Assembly (NCBI RefSeq): GCF_030622045.1
Contig: NZ_CP130886.1
Span: 124,001-188,000 of the forward strand
DNA length: 64,000 nucleotides
Origin: Planctellipticum variicoloris
GTDB lineage: Bacteria; Planctomycetota; Planctomycetia; Planctomycetales; Planctomycetaceae
Direction of reading: 5' to 3'
The position numbers and the translations under genes were made by a program. How positions within the stretch are numbered: the first letter of the stretch is position 1; each line of letters opens with the position of its first letter. The notes beneath the pieces are model-generated. The model did no database searches, had not been told where the DNA came from, and worked only from the letters and a program-made list of their open reading frames with translations. This document shows, piece after piece, positions 46,731-55,607 of this stretch.

Positions 46731-47777
46731 TCACCCCTCCGCAGCCGTCACCGCCGCCAGCATGCCGCACGCGCCGTGAATATCCTGCCCGCCGCTGTAT
46801 CGCCGCTGCACCGGGGCGGCCAGCTCTTCCCGCAACGCGTCGCGGAAGGCGTTCGCTTCGTCAGACGTCGGCCGGCGGAACTGGCCCGTCGGATCGTTGA
46901 CGTCGATCAGGTCGAGCAGAATCGGCAGGCCGCGGGTCAGTTCGGCGAGATCGCGGGCGTCCTGCCGGCTGGTATTGATCCCCCCCAGGACCGTCCAGGC
47001 GAACGTCACCCGCTTGTTCGTTGCGGCGTGATACTCTCGGACCGCTTCCATCAGTTCGGGCAGGGGGTGGATGCGCTCAATGGGAAACAGGCTCAGCCGT
47101 TTCTCGACGGTGGCCGACGTCAGCGAGACAATCAGCCGATACGGGTGCTGCTCGGCAGTGAACCGGCGGATGCCGGGGACGACACCCACGGTGGAAATCG
47201 TGATCGCCTTGCCGCTGATCGCCAGACCGCACGGCTCGGAGAAAATCTTCGCCGCTCGGATCACGCGGTCATAGTTGAGCATCGGCTCGCCCATCCCCAT
47301 GAAGACGACGCCGCGGACCGGATGCTCCGAGTCGGCCTGAATCTGCACGACCTGGTCGACGATTTCCCAGGTGGCGAGGTTCCGCTGAAAGCCCATCCGG
47401 CCGGTGGCGCAGAAAACGCAGCCCAAGGCGCAGCCGACCTGCGAGCTGACGCAGATGACGTACTTCTTGTCATCCGGGCGGTGCAGCAGGGGAATCCGGA
47501 CCGCCTCAAACTGGCCAGTTCCCTCACCGCGAAACAGGTATTTGGCGAAGCCGTCCTCCGGCGACACGACTTTGTTGACGACCGTCAGCGACGGAGTGCT
47601 CACGCGCTGGCGGATCTTCTCCAGCAGCTTCGGCGAGACCGTGGGGACGCTCGCCGGCAGCTCGGTGTCCCCGCGACAGGCGGCGGCATGGATCTGGCGG
47701 ATCAGCCGGTCGGGCGGAGCAAGGTCGGCGAGAGCCTCGGCAAGTTCGGTCGAGGTGTGGTCTTTGAGCAGCAGCAT
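46731..47777 (-). CDS. rlmN: Radical SAM rRNA/tRNA adenine C2-methyltransferase (RlmN type)
   Basis: A 348-residue radical SAM methyltransferase. The iron-sulfur cluster cysteines are C116, C120 and C123 (GCALGCVFC). The C-terminal methyl-carrying cysteine is C337 (HGACGML). Other family motifs are FMGMGEPMLNYDRV and ISTVGVVPGIRRF. The enzyme methylates adenosine 2503 of 23S rRNA (and adenosine 37 in some tRNAs). The gene is intact, but its first 57 codons and its promoter have been copied in a 630-bp tandem duplication just upstream. It is divergent from the thioredoxin-like gene. Confidence 0.92.
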   Translation of the reverse strand: MLLLKDHTSTELAEALADLAPPDRLIRQIHAAACRGDTELPASVPTVSPKLLEKIRQRVSTPSLTVVNKVVSPEDGFAKYLFRGEGTGQFEAVRIPLLHRPDDKKYVICVSSQVGCALGCVFCATGRMGFQRNLATWEIVDQVVQIQADSEHPVRGVVFMGMGEPMLNYDRVIRAAKIFSEPCGLAISGKAITISTVGVVPGIRRFTAEQHPYRLIVSLTSATVEKRLSLFPIERIHPLPELMEAVREYHAATNKRVTFAWTVLGGINTSRQDARDLAELTRGLPILLDLIDVNDPTGQFRRPTSDEANAFRDALREELAAPVQRRYSGGQDIHGACGMLAAVTAAEG

Positions 47778-47873
47778 GATTTCCGGGGAATGTGAGACAG
47801 TTCACACGCAGGACGTCAGAGAGAAAAGTATAACGTCCAAGTGCAGGAAACGGGGTCGACGGAGGCAGACAAC

Positions 47874-48425
47874 ATGACCGGACTACGGCTGGCGGTGCTG
47901 CTGGGAGTGATTCTGGCCGCAGCAAGTCCGGCCCAGGCACTCGATCCGTACGCCGGAATCGATCCCTGGTGGGTGCTGCTGCACGAGCCGGCGGTCGTCG
48001 CAGACCTCAAGCTGGAAGTCCCCCAGCAGGCGAAATTCCTGGCCCTGCGGGACCGGCTCGATCTGCGGTTCTGGCCTCTCCGGAACAAGTCGCGCGACGA
48101 AGCGACGAAGGGGTTTGAGGCGATCGTCGCTGAGGCCCGGCGGGAATTGCCGATGATCCTGCGGCCGGCTCAATCCCAACGATTGAACGAAATCGTGTTC
48201 TGGAAACTAGGGACAGCCGCACTCGTCCGGGACGATCTGGCGGATCTTCTCCAGCAGCTTCGGCGAGACCGTGGGGACGCTCGCCGGCAGCTCGGTGTCC
48301 CCGCGACAGGCGGCGGCATGGATCTGGCGGATCAGCCGGTCGGGCGGAGCAAGGTCGGCGAGAGCCTCGGCAAGTTCGGTCGAGGTGTGGTCTTTGAGCA
48401 GCAGCATGATTTCCGGGGAATGTGA
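47874..48425 (+). pseudogene. Truncated copy of the thioredoxin-like gene
   Basis: The first 121 codons match the intact gene at 48504 exactly, including the signal peptide (MTGLRLAVLLGVILAAASPAQA) and its GGAGG ribosome binding site. At the duplication junction (48237) the frame runs into the antisense of rlmN for about 62 codons and stops at 48425. The thioredoxin domain with its CINC motif is therefore missing. If expressed, it would yield an exported 183-residue chimera. Confidence 0.88.
48237..48407 (-). pseudogene. 5' fragment of rlmN left by the duplication
   Basis: A 171-bp copy of the first 57 codons of rlmN, with start codon at 48407, that runs out at the junction and continues out of family into antisense thioredoxin-gene sequence, stopping about 30 nt later. 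It lacks the iron-sulfur cluster cysteines and cannot be functional. Confidence 0.9.
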
Positions 48426-48503
48426 GACAGTTCACACGCAGGACGTCAGAGAGAAAAGTATAACGTCCAAGTGCAGGAAACGGGGTCGACGGAGGCAGAC
48501 AAC

Positions 48504-49574
48504 ATGACCGGACTACGGCTGGCGGTGCTGCTGGGAGTGATTCTGGCCGCAGCAAGTCCGGCCCAGGCACTCGATCCGTACGCCGGAATCGATCCCTGGT
48601 GGGTGCTGCTGCACGAGCCGGCGGTCGTCGCAGACCTCAAGCTGGAAGTCCCCCAGCAGGCGAAATTCCTGGCCCTGCGGGACCGGCTCGATCTGCGGTT
48701 CTGGCCTCTCCGGAACAAGTCGCGCGACGAAGCGACGAAGGGGTTTGAGGCGATCGTCGCTGAGGCCCGGCGGGAATTGCCGATGATCCTGCGGCCGGCT
48801 CAATCCCAACGATTGAACGAAATCGTGTTCTGGAAACTAGGGACAGCCGCACTCGTCCGGGACGATCTGGCGGTTCGGATGCGGTACACGCCGGCGCAAC
48901 GGAAACGGGTGCAGGAGATCCTGGACGAAACACAGGCGGCGGTCACGGCCCTGGAAAAGGAAGCCAACGAAGGCGAGCCCCGGGAAGCACTGGAGAAGAA
49001 GTACGTCGCACTGAAGACCGACGAACAGCAGGACATCCTGAAGCTGCTGAAACCCGAGCAGCGGAAGGCATGGCACGACGCACTCGGGAAAGCCTTTGAC
49101 CCTTCAAAGCTGGGCGTGCCGGAATACCGGGTTCCGGAGCTGGTCGATACCGGGGAGTGGATCAACAGCCGCCCGCTCAAGTTGAGCGAGCAGCGGGGAA
49201 AAGTGGTGATCGTCCACTTCTACACGTACGGCTGCATCAACTGCATCCGCAACTTCCCCTGGTACCGGGAATGGTACGAACGGTACCAGGACAAGAATGT
49301 GCTGCTGCTGGGGATTCACACCCCCGAAACGGACGGCGAGCGGGACATCGCCCGCGTCCGGCAGAAAGCCGCCGACGACAAGTTCGAATTCCCCGTGCTG
49401 ATCGACCCCAAGAGCGAGAACTGGAACGCCTGGGGCAACGCAATGTGGCCCAGCGTCTACGTGATCGACAAGCGGGGCTACATGCGAAGTTTCTGGCCCG
49501 GCGAACTGAAGTGGAAGGGGAACGACGGGGAGAAGTTCATGCGGGAACGGATCGAGGCCTTGCGGGCGGAGTGA
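48504..49574 (+). CDS. Secreted thioredoxin-like protein (TlpA/DipZ type)
   Basis: A 356-residue secreted protein. Signal peptide at residues 1-22. A helical N-terminal domain (about 25-215) is rich in charged residues (TPAQRKRVQEILDETQAAVTAL). A C-terminal thioredoxin domain (about 225-350) carries the CxxC motif CINC at residues 244-247 in FYTYGCINCIRNFPW, followed by LGIHTPE, and the cis-Pro region MWPSVYVIDKRG. Likely an extracytoplasmic disulfide or redox-sensing protein. GGAGG lies 8 nt before the ATG at 48504. Its 5' part and promoter are duplicated just upstream. Confidence 0.9.
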   Translation: MTGLRLAVLLGVILAAASPAQALDPYAGIDPWWVLLHEPAVVADLKLEVPQQAKFLALRDRLDLRFWPLRNKSRDEATKGFEAIVAEARRELPMILRPAQSQRLNEIVFWKLGTAALVRDDLAVRMRYTPAQRKRVQEILDETQAAVTALEKEANEGEPREALEKKYVALKTDEQQDILKLLKPEQRKAWHDALGKAFDPSKLGVPEYRVPELVDTGEWINSRPLKLSEQRGKVVIVHFYTYGCINCIRNFPWYREWYERYQDKNVLLLGIHTPETDGERDIARVRQKAADDKFEFPVLIDPKSENWNAWGNAMWPSVYVIDKRGYMRSFWPGELKWKGNDGEKFMRERIEALRAE

Positions 49575-49743
49575 AGCAGGACTGCTTCAAACCGAGACAT
49601 GGATCCGTCACGTCCAGAGACGAATCTTCCAGACGAGTCGTGTTGAGTGCCACTGAGATCGACGTTCCGGGCGCCGTGGACTCATCAACGCTGAAGACTT
49701 GCAACTACCTACTTTGCCGTTCGTTGTTTCGGCAGCAGCAGAA

Positions 49744-52197
49744 TCACTCCTTGCTCTTCGGTTCTGCCAGCACCACGCCCGCCGGCCATTCAGCCCCCTC
49801 ATCGATCCACTGGCGCAACAGTGTGACTTCGGCCTGGCTCAGCGACGGAAATCTGTCGCGTGCGGCCTTGGGGGGCATTTCCGCTTCAGAGCTGGCCGAG
49901 ATGTATTCCATCAGGAGGCTCTGCACGCTCCGGCCGGGGACCACCGCGGCTGTTCCGGATTCGCCCCCCTTCAGCAGGGCCTCGCGGAGGTCGACTCGCA
50001 GCAGACCGGCCGCCTTCTCGCCAGAGTGACAGCCCACGCATGAGCGTTCCAGCAGCGGCTTGACCTGTTGCGAGAAATCGACCTTTTTCCCTTGGGCCGG
50101 CGACTGATCCGGGGAAGTCTGCTTCGCCGCAATGGGGGAGTCAGACGCCGTTCCTGCCGGCAAAGCCTGCGACAGCGCCATGACTGCCCAACTCGTCGCC
50201 GTTGCCGAGATCCACGAATCGCGGCGATGGGGGAAGCCGCTGTTCATCGTCGGCTGGAACGGAAACGCTCGACGGGCGACGCGCCAGGTACCATCGTCCG
50301 CCTGGGTCTTCAGCAAAAATTTCACGCCGCGTTGCCAGTCCGCAGAGTTCTTCGGTTGCTCAGCGGCCTTTGCCAGCGTGTAAAGGACCTGTCCGGTGGC
50401 GTAGGCATCGCTCTTCAGTGTTGGAAGCTGGCCCCATCCTCCATCCGGGCGCTGCTGCTGCGCGAGTGCTCCGGCCAGCCTGGCCAGCTTCGCAGGCGGT
50501 TCGCCCCCCCAGTGCAGTCCGAGGAGCTGGAAAACCGCGTCGTCCGTCGTCTCCGGCTCGACTTGCCACAACCACTGGCGGGCGCGAGCGACGCTTGCCG
50601 CAAACTCCTGCCGGCGGCCCGGCCAGCCGTATCGCTGAATTGCCTGCACGGCCAGCGCCGTTGCACCGACGTCACTTGACTGCATCGGCGGACGAGGGAG
50701 ATTGTTGAACCACCGGCCATCGGCAGCCTGGACCGTCACCAGTTGATGGATATCAGCGTCAGTCCTCCCGGTCGGCGGAACGTTCTCAGCTCCGAGACCC
50801 AGGAGTTCATACCCGATTCCATACGCCGGATCGGGATGGAACACGGCTTGCGCCATGAATTCCGCCTGGAAGAACGGATGTGTGACCTGATCGAACAGAT
50901 CGACCTGGGCCCGCGCTGCCTCTTTGTCGAATCGGACGGAACGGTCGCGGGCGTGGCCGACCGCCGCCATGGGCAGAAACTGCTGGTGGCACGACAGACA
51001 ATCCTGATGGCTGATGTGCCGGAGATATGCCTCCCGAGATTTGGCGGCGGTCGTCTGCAGTGCCGCCAGGGCCTGTTCCGTCGCGGCAATCAGGACCGCG
51101 TCGCTAAGCGAGTCCGGGATCTTTCGATTGGGGGCGTCAATGCGCACTTCGGGCGGCGACTCTTTTGCCCCCGCGGCAATCAGCGCTTCGACGATGGCCG
51201 TGCGGCCCCGTCGCTCCGCCAGCATTCGCGGGGTCTGCGGAGTCAGGCCGAATGCGCCGATGTGGGCGCCGCCGGTCGCGTTCGGGTCGGCCCCTTTCGC
51301 CAGCAGCAGTGCGACAACGTCGGATCGTGGCGACTCGGACGCCGCCGCCCAGTGCAGCGGAGTAAAACCCGCGAACGGGTCTTTGAGATCCACGCGAGCG
51401 CCGCGCGAGATGAGTAATTCAGCCGCGTCGAGACTGCCGTGCCAGGCCGCATGCGAAAGCGCCGTACCGAACACGATTAATTGATTCGGATCGGCCCCGC
51501 GCTCAAGCAGCAACCGCATCATGGGGAGATCGTTGTGATAGGCCGCCCACATCAGCGGCGTCCGCGATCCGGACGCCAGGCCATCGAGCGGTCCCTTCAG
51601 TTCCGGGAAGTCACTCGGGTTGGCTCCCCGATCCAGCAACAGCGTTACAGACTCCACATCTCCGCTCGCCGCCGCCGCCAGCACGGGAGTCACTCCAAAC
51701 TGGTTGCCCCCCTGGGCATCGGCGCCTCGTTCGAGCAGCAGGCCGACGGTCCGGGAATTGCCGAAGCGACGGGCGGCCAGCAGCAGTGGAGTATTCCCCT
51801 GATCCGCCGTCCGGACGTCGACATCTGCCCCCGCATCGAGCAGATGTCGGGTCGACTCGAGATTTGTCGCTGCCCGGATCAGCGCCGTCGCACCAACCTT
51901 GTTGGCTGCGTTAGGATCGGCGCCCCGCTCGAGGAGCAGTTTGACGCAGTCCGGTCCCGCACACAGCGACGCGAGGATCAACGGGGTATTCCCGTCGGCG
52001 TCGCGGGCATTCACGTCGGCCCCTTCATCAAGACGCTTGCGGATGGCCTGCCGATCGCCATTGCGGACCGCCGCCACCAGCCCGGCATCGATCGGTCCGG
52101 CCTCGGCAGCGCGCAGAGCCGTCGGGAATGAAGCTCCTGGCAGAGCGATTCCGGTAATCCCGATGAGTACAATTGCAATCCGTCGCGTGTGATTCAT
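49744..52197 (-). CDS. Ankyrin repeat / haem-motif / alpha-alpha-toroid / cytochrome C fusion protein
   Basis: An 817-residue secreted protein (signal peptide residues 1-33, ending RAAEA). Residues about 35-370 are nine or so ankyrin repeats (DGNTPLILASLCAGPDCVKLLLERGADPNAA pattern). CLSCHQQF near 402 is a c-type haem motif. Residues about 470-680 resemble squalene-hopene-cyclase/prenyltransferase toroid repeats (RPDGGWGQLPTLKSDAYATGQVLYTL, DDGTWRV). A planctomycete cytochrome C domain with CVGCHSGEKAAGLLRVD near 719 ends the protein. The start at 52197 is chosen for the signal peptide. Binding by ankyrins plus electron transfer outside the cell is suggested, not shown. Confidence 0.88.
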   Translation of the reverse strand: MNHTRRIAIVLIGITGIALPGASFPTALRAAEAGPIDAGLVAAVRNGDRQAIRKRLDEGADVNARDADGNTPLILASLCAGPDCVKLLLERGADPNAANKVGATALIRAATNLESTRHLLDAGADVDVRTADQGNTPLLLAARRFGNSRTVGLLLERGADAQGGNQFGVTPVLAAAASGDVESVTLLLDRGANPSDFPELKGPLDGLASGSRTPLMWAAYHNDLPMMRLLLERGADPNQLIVFGTALSHAAWHGSLDAAELLISRGARVDLKDPFAGFTPLHWAAASESPRSDVVALLLAKGADPNATGGAHIGAFGLTPQTPRMLAERRGRTAIVEALIAAGAKESPPEVRIDAPNRKIPDSLSDAVLIAATEQALAALQTTAAKSREAYLRHISHQDCLSCHQQFLPMAAVGHARDRSVRFDKEAARAQVDLFDQVTHPFFQAEFMAQAVFHPDPAYGIGYELLGLGAENVPPTGRTDADIHQLVTVQAADGRWFNNLPRPPMQSSDVGATALAVQAIQRYGWPGRRQEFAASVARARQWLWQVEPETTDDAVFQLLGLHWGGEPPAKLARLAGALAQQQRPDGGWGQLPTLKSDAYATGQVLYTLAKAAEQPKNSADWQRGVKFLLKTQADDGTWRVARRAFPFQPTMNSGFPHRRDSWISATATSWAVMALSQALPAGTASDSPIAAKQTSPDQSPAQGKKVDFSQQVKPLLERSCVGCHSGEKAAGLLRVDLREALLKGGESGTAAVVPGRSVQSLLMEYISASSEAEMPPKAARDRFPSLSQAEVTLLRQWIDEGAEWPAGVVLAEPKSKE

Positions 52198-52461
52198 GTT
52201 GTTGCTGAAGTCTGCTGGGGGGGAGTCTGGGACGACCAACAAACAAGACCCCTACTGCATTTTCGACAGAGACCAACTGAGAGGTCGAAGACGCAGTGTC
52301 TGAAGGTCGCGGAGCAGCGAACGTCGCGCTATTCTAAGGACGGCTGTATCGTTTGCAATTGATCCAACTCTGTGCGACCAGCCCCGGGGCGGGGAAGCAA
52401 ACGTCTTGTCGTGTCGGCAAGCGTGAAGAGTCCAGTTTGCCCCAGGGCCCCGACAGACCGC

Positions 52462-53208
52462 TCATTTCTCGGGCGCCGAATTCAGCAGTTCCTTCGCCTC
52501 GTCCGCCGGGATCTCCCGCACGAACAGATTTCGCCAGCGGATTTCGCCGCCGTGGGTCTGCAGCATGATCGGACCCTTCGCCGGGAGGGGCTTGCCGCGG
52601 TCCCAGTAGTTCTCCATCACCGCCCCGTCGACGACGAGCCTGTCGTTGAGCCAGACCCAGGTTCGTGCGCCGACCTGGCGGATGCGGAAATTGTTCCATT
52701 CGCCGAACGGCTTGTCAGCGTGAACCAGCGGAAGCTGGCCGGGGGCGCCCTTCGAGTTATTGAAAAGCCCGCCCGACCCCTTGTCGGCGTTGCGGTCCCA
52801 CTTGCCCCCTTCTTTCGTGGTGTCCCAGATCTGAACCTGAGGAGTCCCGCGCAGGTATATCCCGCTGTCGGCCTTGGCAACGGTCTTGTACTCGATGACG
52901 AATTCCATGTCGCCGAATTCTTCCTCGGTTGTGGCGTAGGGGCCGTTGCCGTCGTTGACCAGGTCGCCGTCTTCGACATACCAGCTCTTCGAAAACTCGT
53001 CGCGTTGCATCTCCAGATTGGCGTCGCGTTTCTCGCCTTCGAGTTTGACGACCGAGTGCGGGTTGAGGCCGTACCAGCCGGTGAGATCTTTGCCGTTGAA
53101 GATGGAACGGAAGCCGGCAGGGGTTGCGGGCTCGGCGGCGGCCAGCGGGGCGACTGTCGCTGCGATCAGAATCAGCGAGGCAACGAGGAGGCGGAAGCGA
53201 GCGAACAT
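52462..53208 (-). CDS. Secreted DUF1080 (3-keto-disaccharide hydrolase) protein
   Basis: A 248-residue secreted protein with a signal peptide (residues 1-25, ending PLAAA). The DUF1080 pattern is clear: FRSIFNGKDLTGWYG, WYVEDGDLVNDGNGPYATTEEEFGDMEFVIEYKT, SGIYLRGTPQVQIWDT, EWNNFRIRQVGARTWVWLND and PIMLQTHGGEIRWRNLFVREI. The family is a concanavalin-like jelly roll; some members hydrolyse 3-keto-disaccharides. GGAG lies 6 nt before the ATG. No operon partner. Confidence 0.92.
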   Translation of the reverse strand: MFARFRLLVASLILIAATVAPLAAAEPATPAGFRSIFNGKDLTGWYGLNPHSVVKLEGEKRDANLEMQRDEFSKSWYVEDGDLVNDGNGPYATTEEEFGDMEFVIEYKTVAKADSGIYLRGTPQVQIWDTTKEGGKWDRNADKGSGGLFNNSKGAPGQLPLVHADKPFGEWNNFRIRQVGARTWVWLNDRLVVDGAVMENYWDRGKPLPAKGPIMLQTHGGEIRWRNLFVREIPADEAKELLNSAPEK

Positions 53209-53327
53209 GTCGGGCTCCGGTGGGAGGGTGACCAGGGCGGGAAGTTCGGCACATGGTGGCCGAAGAGAGCGGCGGCTGGCAACTGGCGAACTGAAGTCCT
53301 GCAAAAAATGTCGCGCTCCGACGACTC

Positions 53328-53354
53328 TGTCACAAATCGGCGCCGCCGCCCGTC
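53328..53354 (+). promoter_or_regulatory. Candidate ECF41-type promoter
   Basis: TGTCACA (53328-53334) and CGTC (53351-53354) are separated by exactly 16 bp, 46 bp upstream of the start of the FAD-oxidoreductase/sigma factor operon. This is the element reported for group ECF41 sigma factors, and the operon encodes one, so autoregulation is likely. It lies on the correct strand. Confidence 0.72.
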
Positions 53355-53400
53355 AATGACTGCGAACGGACGGATTCAGCTTGATTCGTGAGGACTGAAG

Positions 53401-54717
53401 ATGGGTGCAGAGTCGTTTCAGGACCGAGACGTTTCGGACGTCATCGTCATTGGAGGCGGACTGTCTGGACTGACCGCCGCGGCGCTGGCGGCGCGGTCCG
53501 GGAAAAGAGTCGTGCTGCTGGAGCGTTCGCGGCAGACCGGCGGCCGGGCCGCGACGACGCTCCAGGACGGCGTGAAGTTCAACCTGGGACCGCATGCCCT
53601 CTATTGCGAGGGCGCGGCGTTTCGGATTCTCACTGATCTCGATGTACCCTTCCGCGGCGCGTTTCCGAGTCAGGGGCGTGGGCTGTTCCTGGTCGGGCGG
53701 CGGCGGTATTCATCGCCCGGAAAACTCACCGAACTGGTGACATCTCCCCTCTTCACAATGCGGGAAAAATGGACCCTGGCGCGGCTGCCGCAGATCCTGC
53801 TGGCGCTCGATCCGAGAGAACTGAACTTTGTGACGGTGGCCGACTGGGTGCGGGAGTTCGCCGGGACGGGGCGACTGGCGGAGGCCGTGCTGGCTTTCCT
53901 TCGACTGTCAACGTTCGTGAACGACCCCGAAGAACAGTCGGCTGGGGCGGCGCTCGAACAGGTTCAGGTCGGCCTGCGCGGGAACGTCTGGTACCTCGAC
54001 GAAGGCTGGCAGTCCTTGATTGACGGTCTTGAAGCCGTCGCCAGATCCTGGCAAGCCGAGGTGCGCCGAGGAGCCTCAGCCATGCGCGTTGAGAGCAACG
54101 ACACCAGCGTCCTGGTGACGCTGGCGGACGGTCGGACCATCAGAGGTCGAACTGCAATCATTGCAGCCGGGCCGGAAGTTGCGGCGCGACTCGTCGGCGA
54201 TCCAGGCCTGGAGACGGGACGCCCGGCGCGCGTCGCGACGTTGGATGTCGCGCTGACTTCGCTGCCTCGTCCCGATGAGCGATTCACACTGGGTCTCGAT
54301 CGCCCGCTATATTTTTCCGTACACTCCGCGGCGGCAAGGCTGGGGCCGGACGGGATCGCCGTCCTGCACGTCATGCGATACCTTGGAGCAGAGAAGTCCG
54401 CAGACAGCCAGACGGTCGAACAGGAGCTGGAGGACATGCTTGACTCGCTGCAGCCGGGCTGGCGCAAGCTGGTTCACACGCGTCGGTTTCTTCCCAATAT
54501 GGTCGTCACAGCGGGGATTCCACGGGCGGATACCGGCGGGAATTCGGGCCGACCGGGGGGGATAATCGAGAATCAGCCGCGCGTCTTCCTGGCCGGCGAC
54601 TGGATCGGGCCGGAGGGACAATTGGCAGACGCCGCGACGGCGAGTGCACAGGCGGCGGTCCGCAGAGCTCTGAAAGTCCTTGATGACCGATTTGCTCACG
54701 TGGGGGCGAACCGATGA
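53401..54717 (+). CDS. FAD-dependent amine oxidase/phytoene-desaturase-like oxidoreductase
   Basis: A 438-residue flavoprotein. The N-terminal dinucleotide motif is VIVIGGGLSGLTAAALAARSG, followed by ERSRQTGGRAAT and NLGPHALY. The C-terminal FAD motif is VFLAGDWIGPEGQLADAATASAQAA. This arrangement is that of protoporphyrinogen/amine oxidase and carotenoid desaturase families; the substrate is unknown. GAGG lies 8 nt from the ATG. Its stop overlaps the start of the ECF41 sigma gene (ATGA), and an ECF41-type promoter precedes it. ECF41 sigma genes usually sit beside oxidoreductases, decarboxylases or epimerases, so this is probably the effector gene of that switch. Confidence 0.9.
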   Translation: MGAESFQDRDVSDVIVIGGGLSGLTAAALAARSGKRVVLLERSRQTGGRAATTLQDGVKFNLGPHALYCEGAAFRILTDLDVPFRGAFPSQGRGLFLVGRRRYSSPGKLTELVTSPLFTMREKWTLARLPQILLALDPRELNFVTVADWVREFAGTGRLAEAVLAFLRLSTFVNDPEEQSAGAALEQVQVGLRGNVWYLDEGWQSLIDGLEAVARSWQAEVRRGASAMRVESNDTSVLVTLADGRTIRGRTAIIAAGPEVAARLVGDPGLETGRPARVATLDVALTSLPRPDERFTLGLDRPLYFSVHSAAARLGPDGIAVLHVMRYLGAEKSADSQTVEQELEDMLDSLQPGWRKLVHTRRFLPNMVVTAGIPRADTGGNSGRPGGIIENQPRVFLAGDWIGPEGQLADAATASAQAAVRRALKVLDDRFAHVGANR

Positions 54718-55607
54718 ACGATCATCTCAACCAGTTCGAAGAGTGGCGAGACTACCTGGAGCGCCTGGCGTACCGGATGCTCGGCTCGCGGAGCGATGCG
54801 GACGATGTCCTGCAGGAGGCCTTTCTCCGCTGGTCGCGAACCGACACCGATGACGTGAAATTGCCTCGGGCGTACCTCGCGAAAATCGTCACTCGGTTGT
54901 GCATCGATCGACGGCGCGAGATTGATGTGCGTAAGGAAACCTACATCGGCCCCTGGCTGCCGGAGCCGATCGTGCAGCAGATGGCCGGTGCAGATCGTAC
55001 CGTCGAGCTGGCGGAGACCGTTTCCCTGGCGATGCTGTATGTGCTGGAACGGCTGTCCCCCGTTGAGCGGGCGGCATACGTCCTGCGGCAGATCTTTGAC
55101 TACGACTACGGCGAGATCGCCGAGATCCTGCAAAAGTCGGCGACGAACTGCCGCCAGCTCGTCTCGCGGGCGGAGCAACGGGTCGTAAATGGTCGACCGC
55201 GATTTGCGGCCGCCGCCGATGACGTTGCGCGGATCAGCGGCGAATTCCTGCGGGCCTGTTCCAGCGGAGATCTCGACGGCCTGCTGCAACTGCTGACGGT
55301 CGACGCCGTCATGATTTCCGATGGCGGCGGTAAGGCCACGGCGGCGCGGCGGCCCGTCGAGGGAGCCGACCGCGTGGCGCGGTTCTTCCTTGGGATCGTT
55401 CGCAAAACCCCCGCTTACGGTCGCGCTCAGACGGTGCTGGTCAACGGCCAGCCAGGTCTTGCGGCGTGGATCGACGACGTGCTGGTCGCGGTATTTGTAT
55501 TCGATCTGGATGGAGATCGAATTAGAAGCATTTTCGCAATTCGCAACCCCGACAAATTGCCGTCACAGGTGGGCGAATGTATCGGCCCTTCAGGGAGCAG
55601 GGCCTGA
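54714..55607 (+). CDS. ECF41-group RNA polymerase sigma factor with fused SnoaL-like domain
   Basis: A 297-residue sigma factor. Sigma region 2 (AYRMLGSRSDADDVLQEAFLRW) and region 4 (LSPVERAAYVLRQIFDYDYGEIAEILQKSATNCRQLVSRA) are joined by a linker that contains WLPEP. A C-terminal SnoaL-like domain carries DGGGK and NPDKL. These three motifs are the hallmarks of group ECF41, whose C-terminal domain replaces a classical anti-sigma factor and modulates activity. No anti-sigma gene is nearby, as expected. It is translationally coupled to the upstream flavoprotein (ATGA overlap). Signal unknown. Confidence 0.94.
   Translation: MNDHLNQFEEWRDYLERLAYRMLGSRSDADDVLQEAFLRWSRTDTDDVKLPRAYLAKIVTRLCIDRRREIDVRKETYIGPWLPEPIVQQMAGADRTVELAETVSLAMLYVLERLSPVERAAYVLRQIFDYDYGEIAEILQKSATNCRQLVSRAEQRVVNGRPRFAAAADDVARISGEFLRACSSGDLDGLLQLLTVDAVMISDGGGKATAARRPVEGADRVARFFLGIVRKTPAYGRAQTVLVNGQPGLAAWIDDVLVAVFVFDLDGDRIRSIFAIRNPDKLPSQVGECIGPSGSRA

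Larger units (their letters stand above)
47607..48873. repeat. 630-bp tandem direct duplication bounded by CTGGCGG
   Basis: 47607-48243 and 48237-48873 are identical as far as I can read them, with a unit of 630 bp. The 7-mer CTGGCGG stands at the left edge (47607), the junction (48237) and the right edge (48867); outside these points the sequences differ at once. The unit covers the first 57 codons of rlmN, the divergent promoter region and the first 121 codons of the thioredoxin-like gene. This is what replication slippage or end joining at a short direct repeat would produce, or an assembly error. Confidence 0.93.

Noticed and set aside
49573-49588. Perfect hairpin GAAGCAG-GA-CTGCTTC at the end of the thioredoxin-like gene
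   Set aside because: No T tract on either side and a 2-nt loop; I cannot support calling it a terminator.
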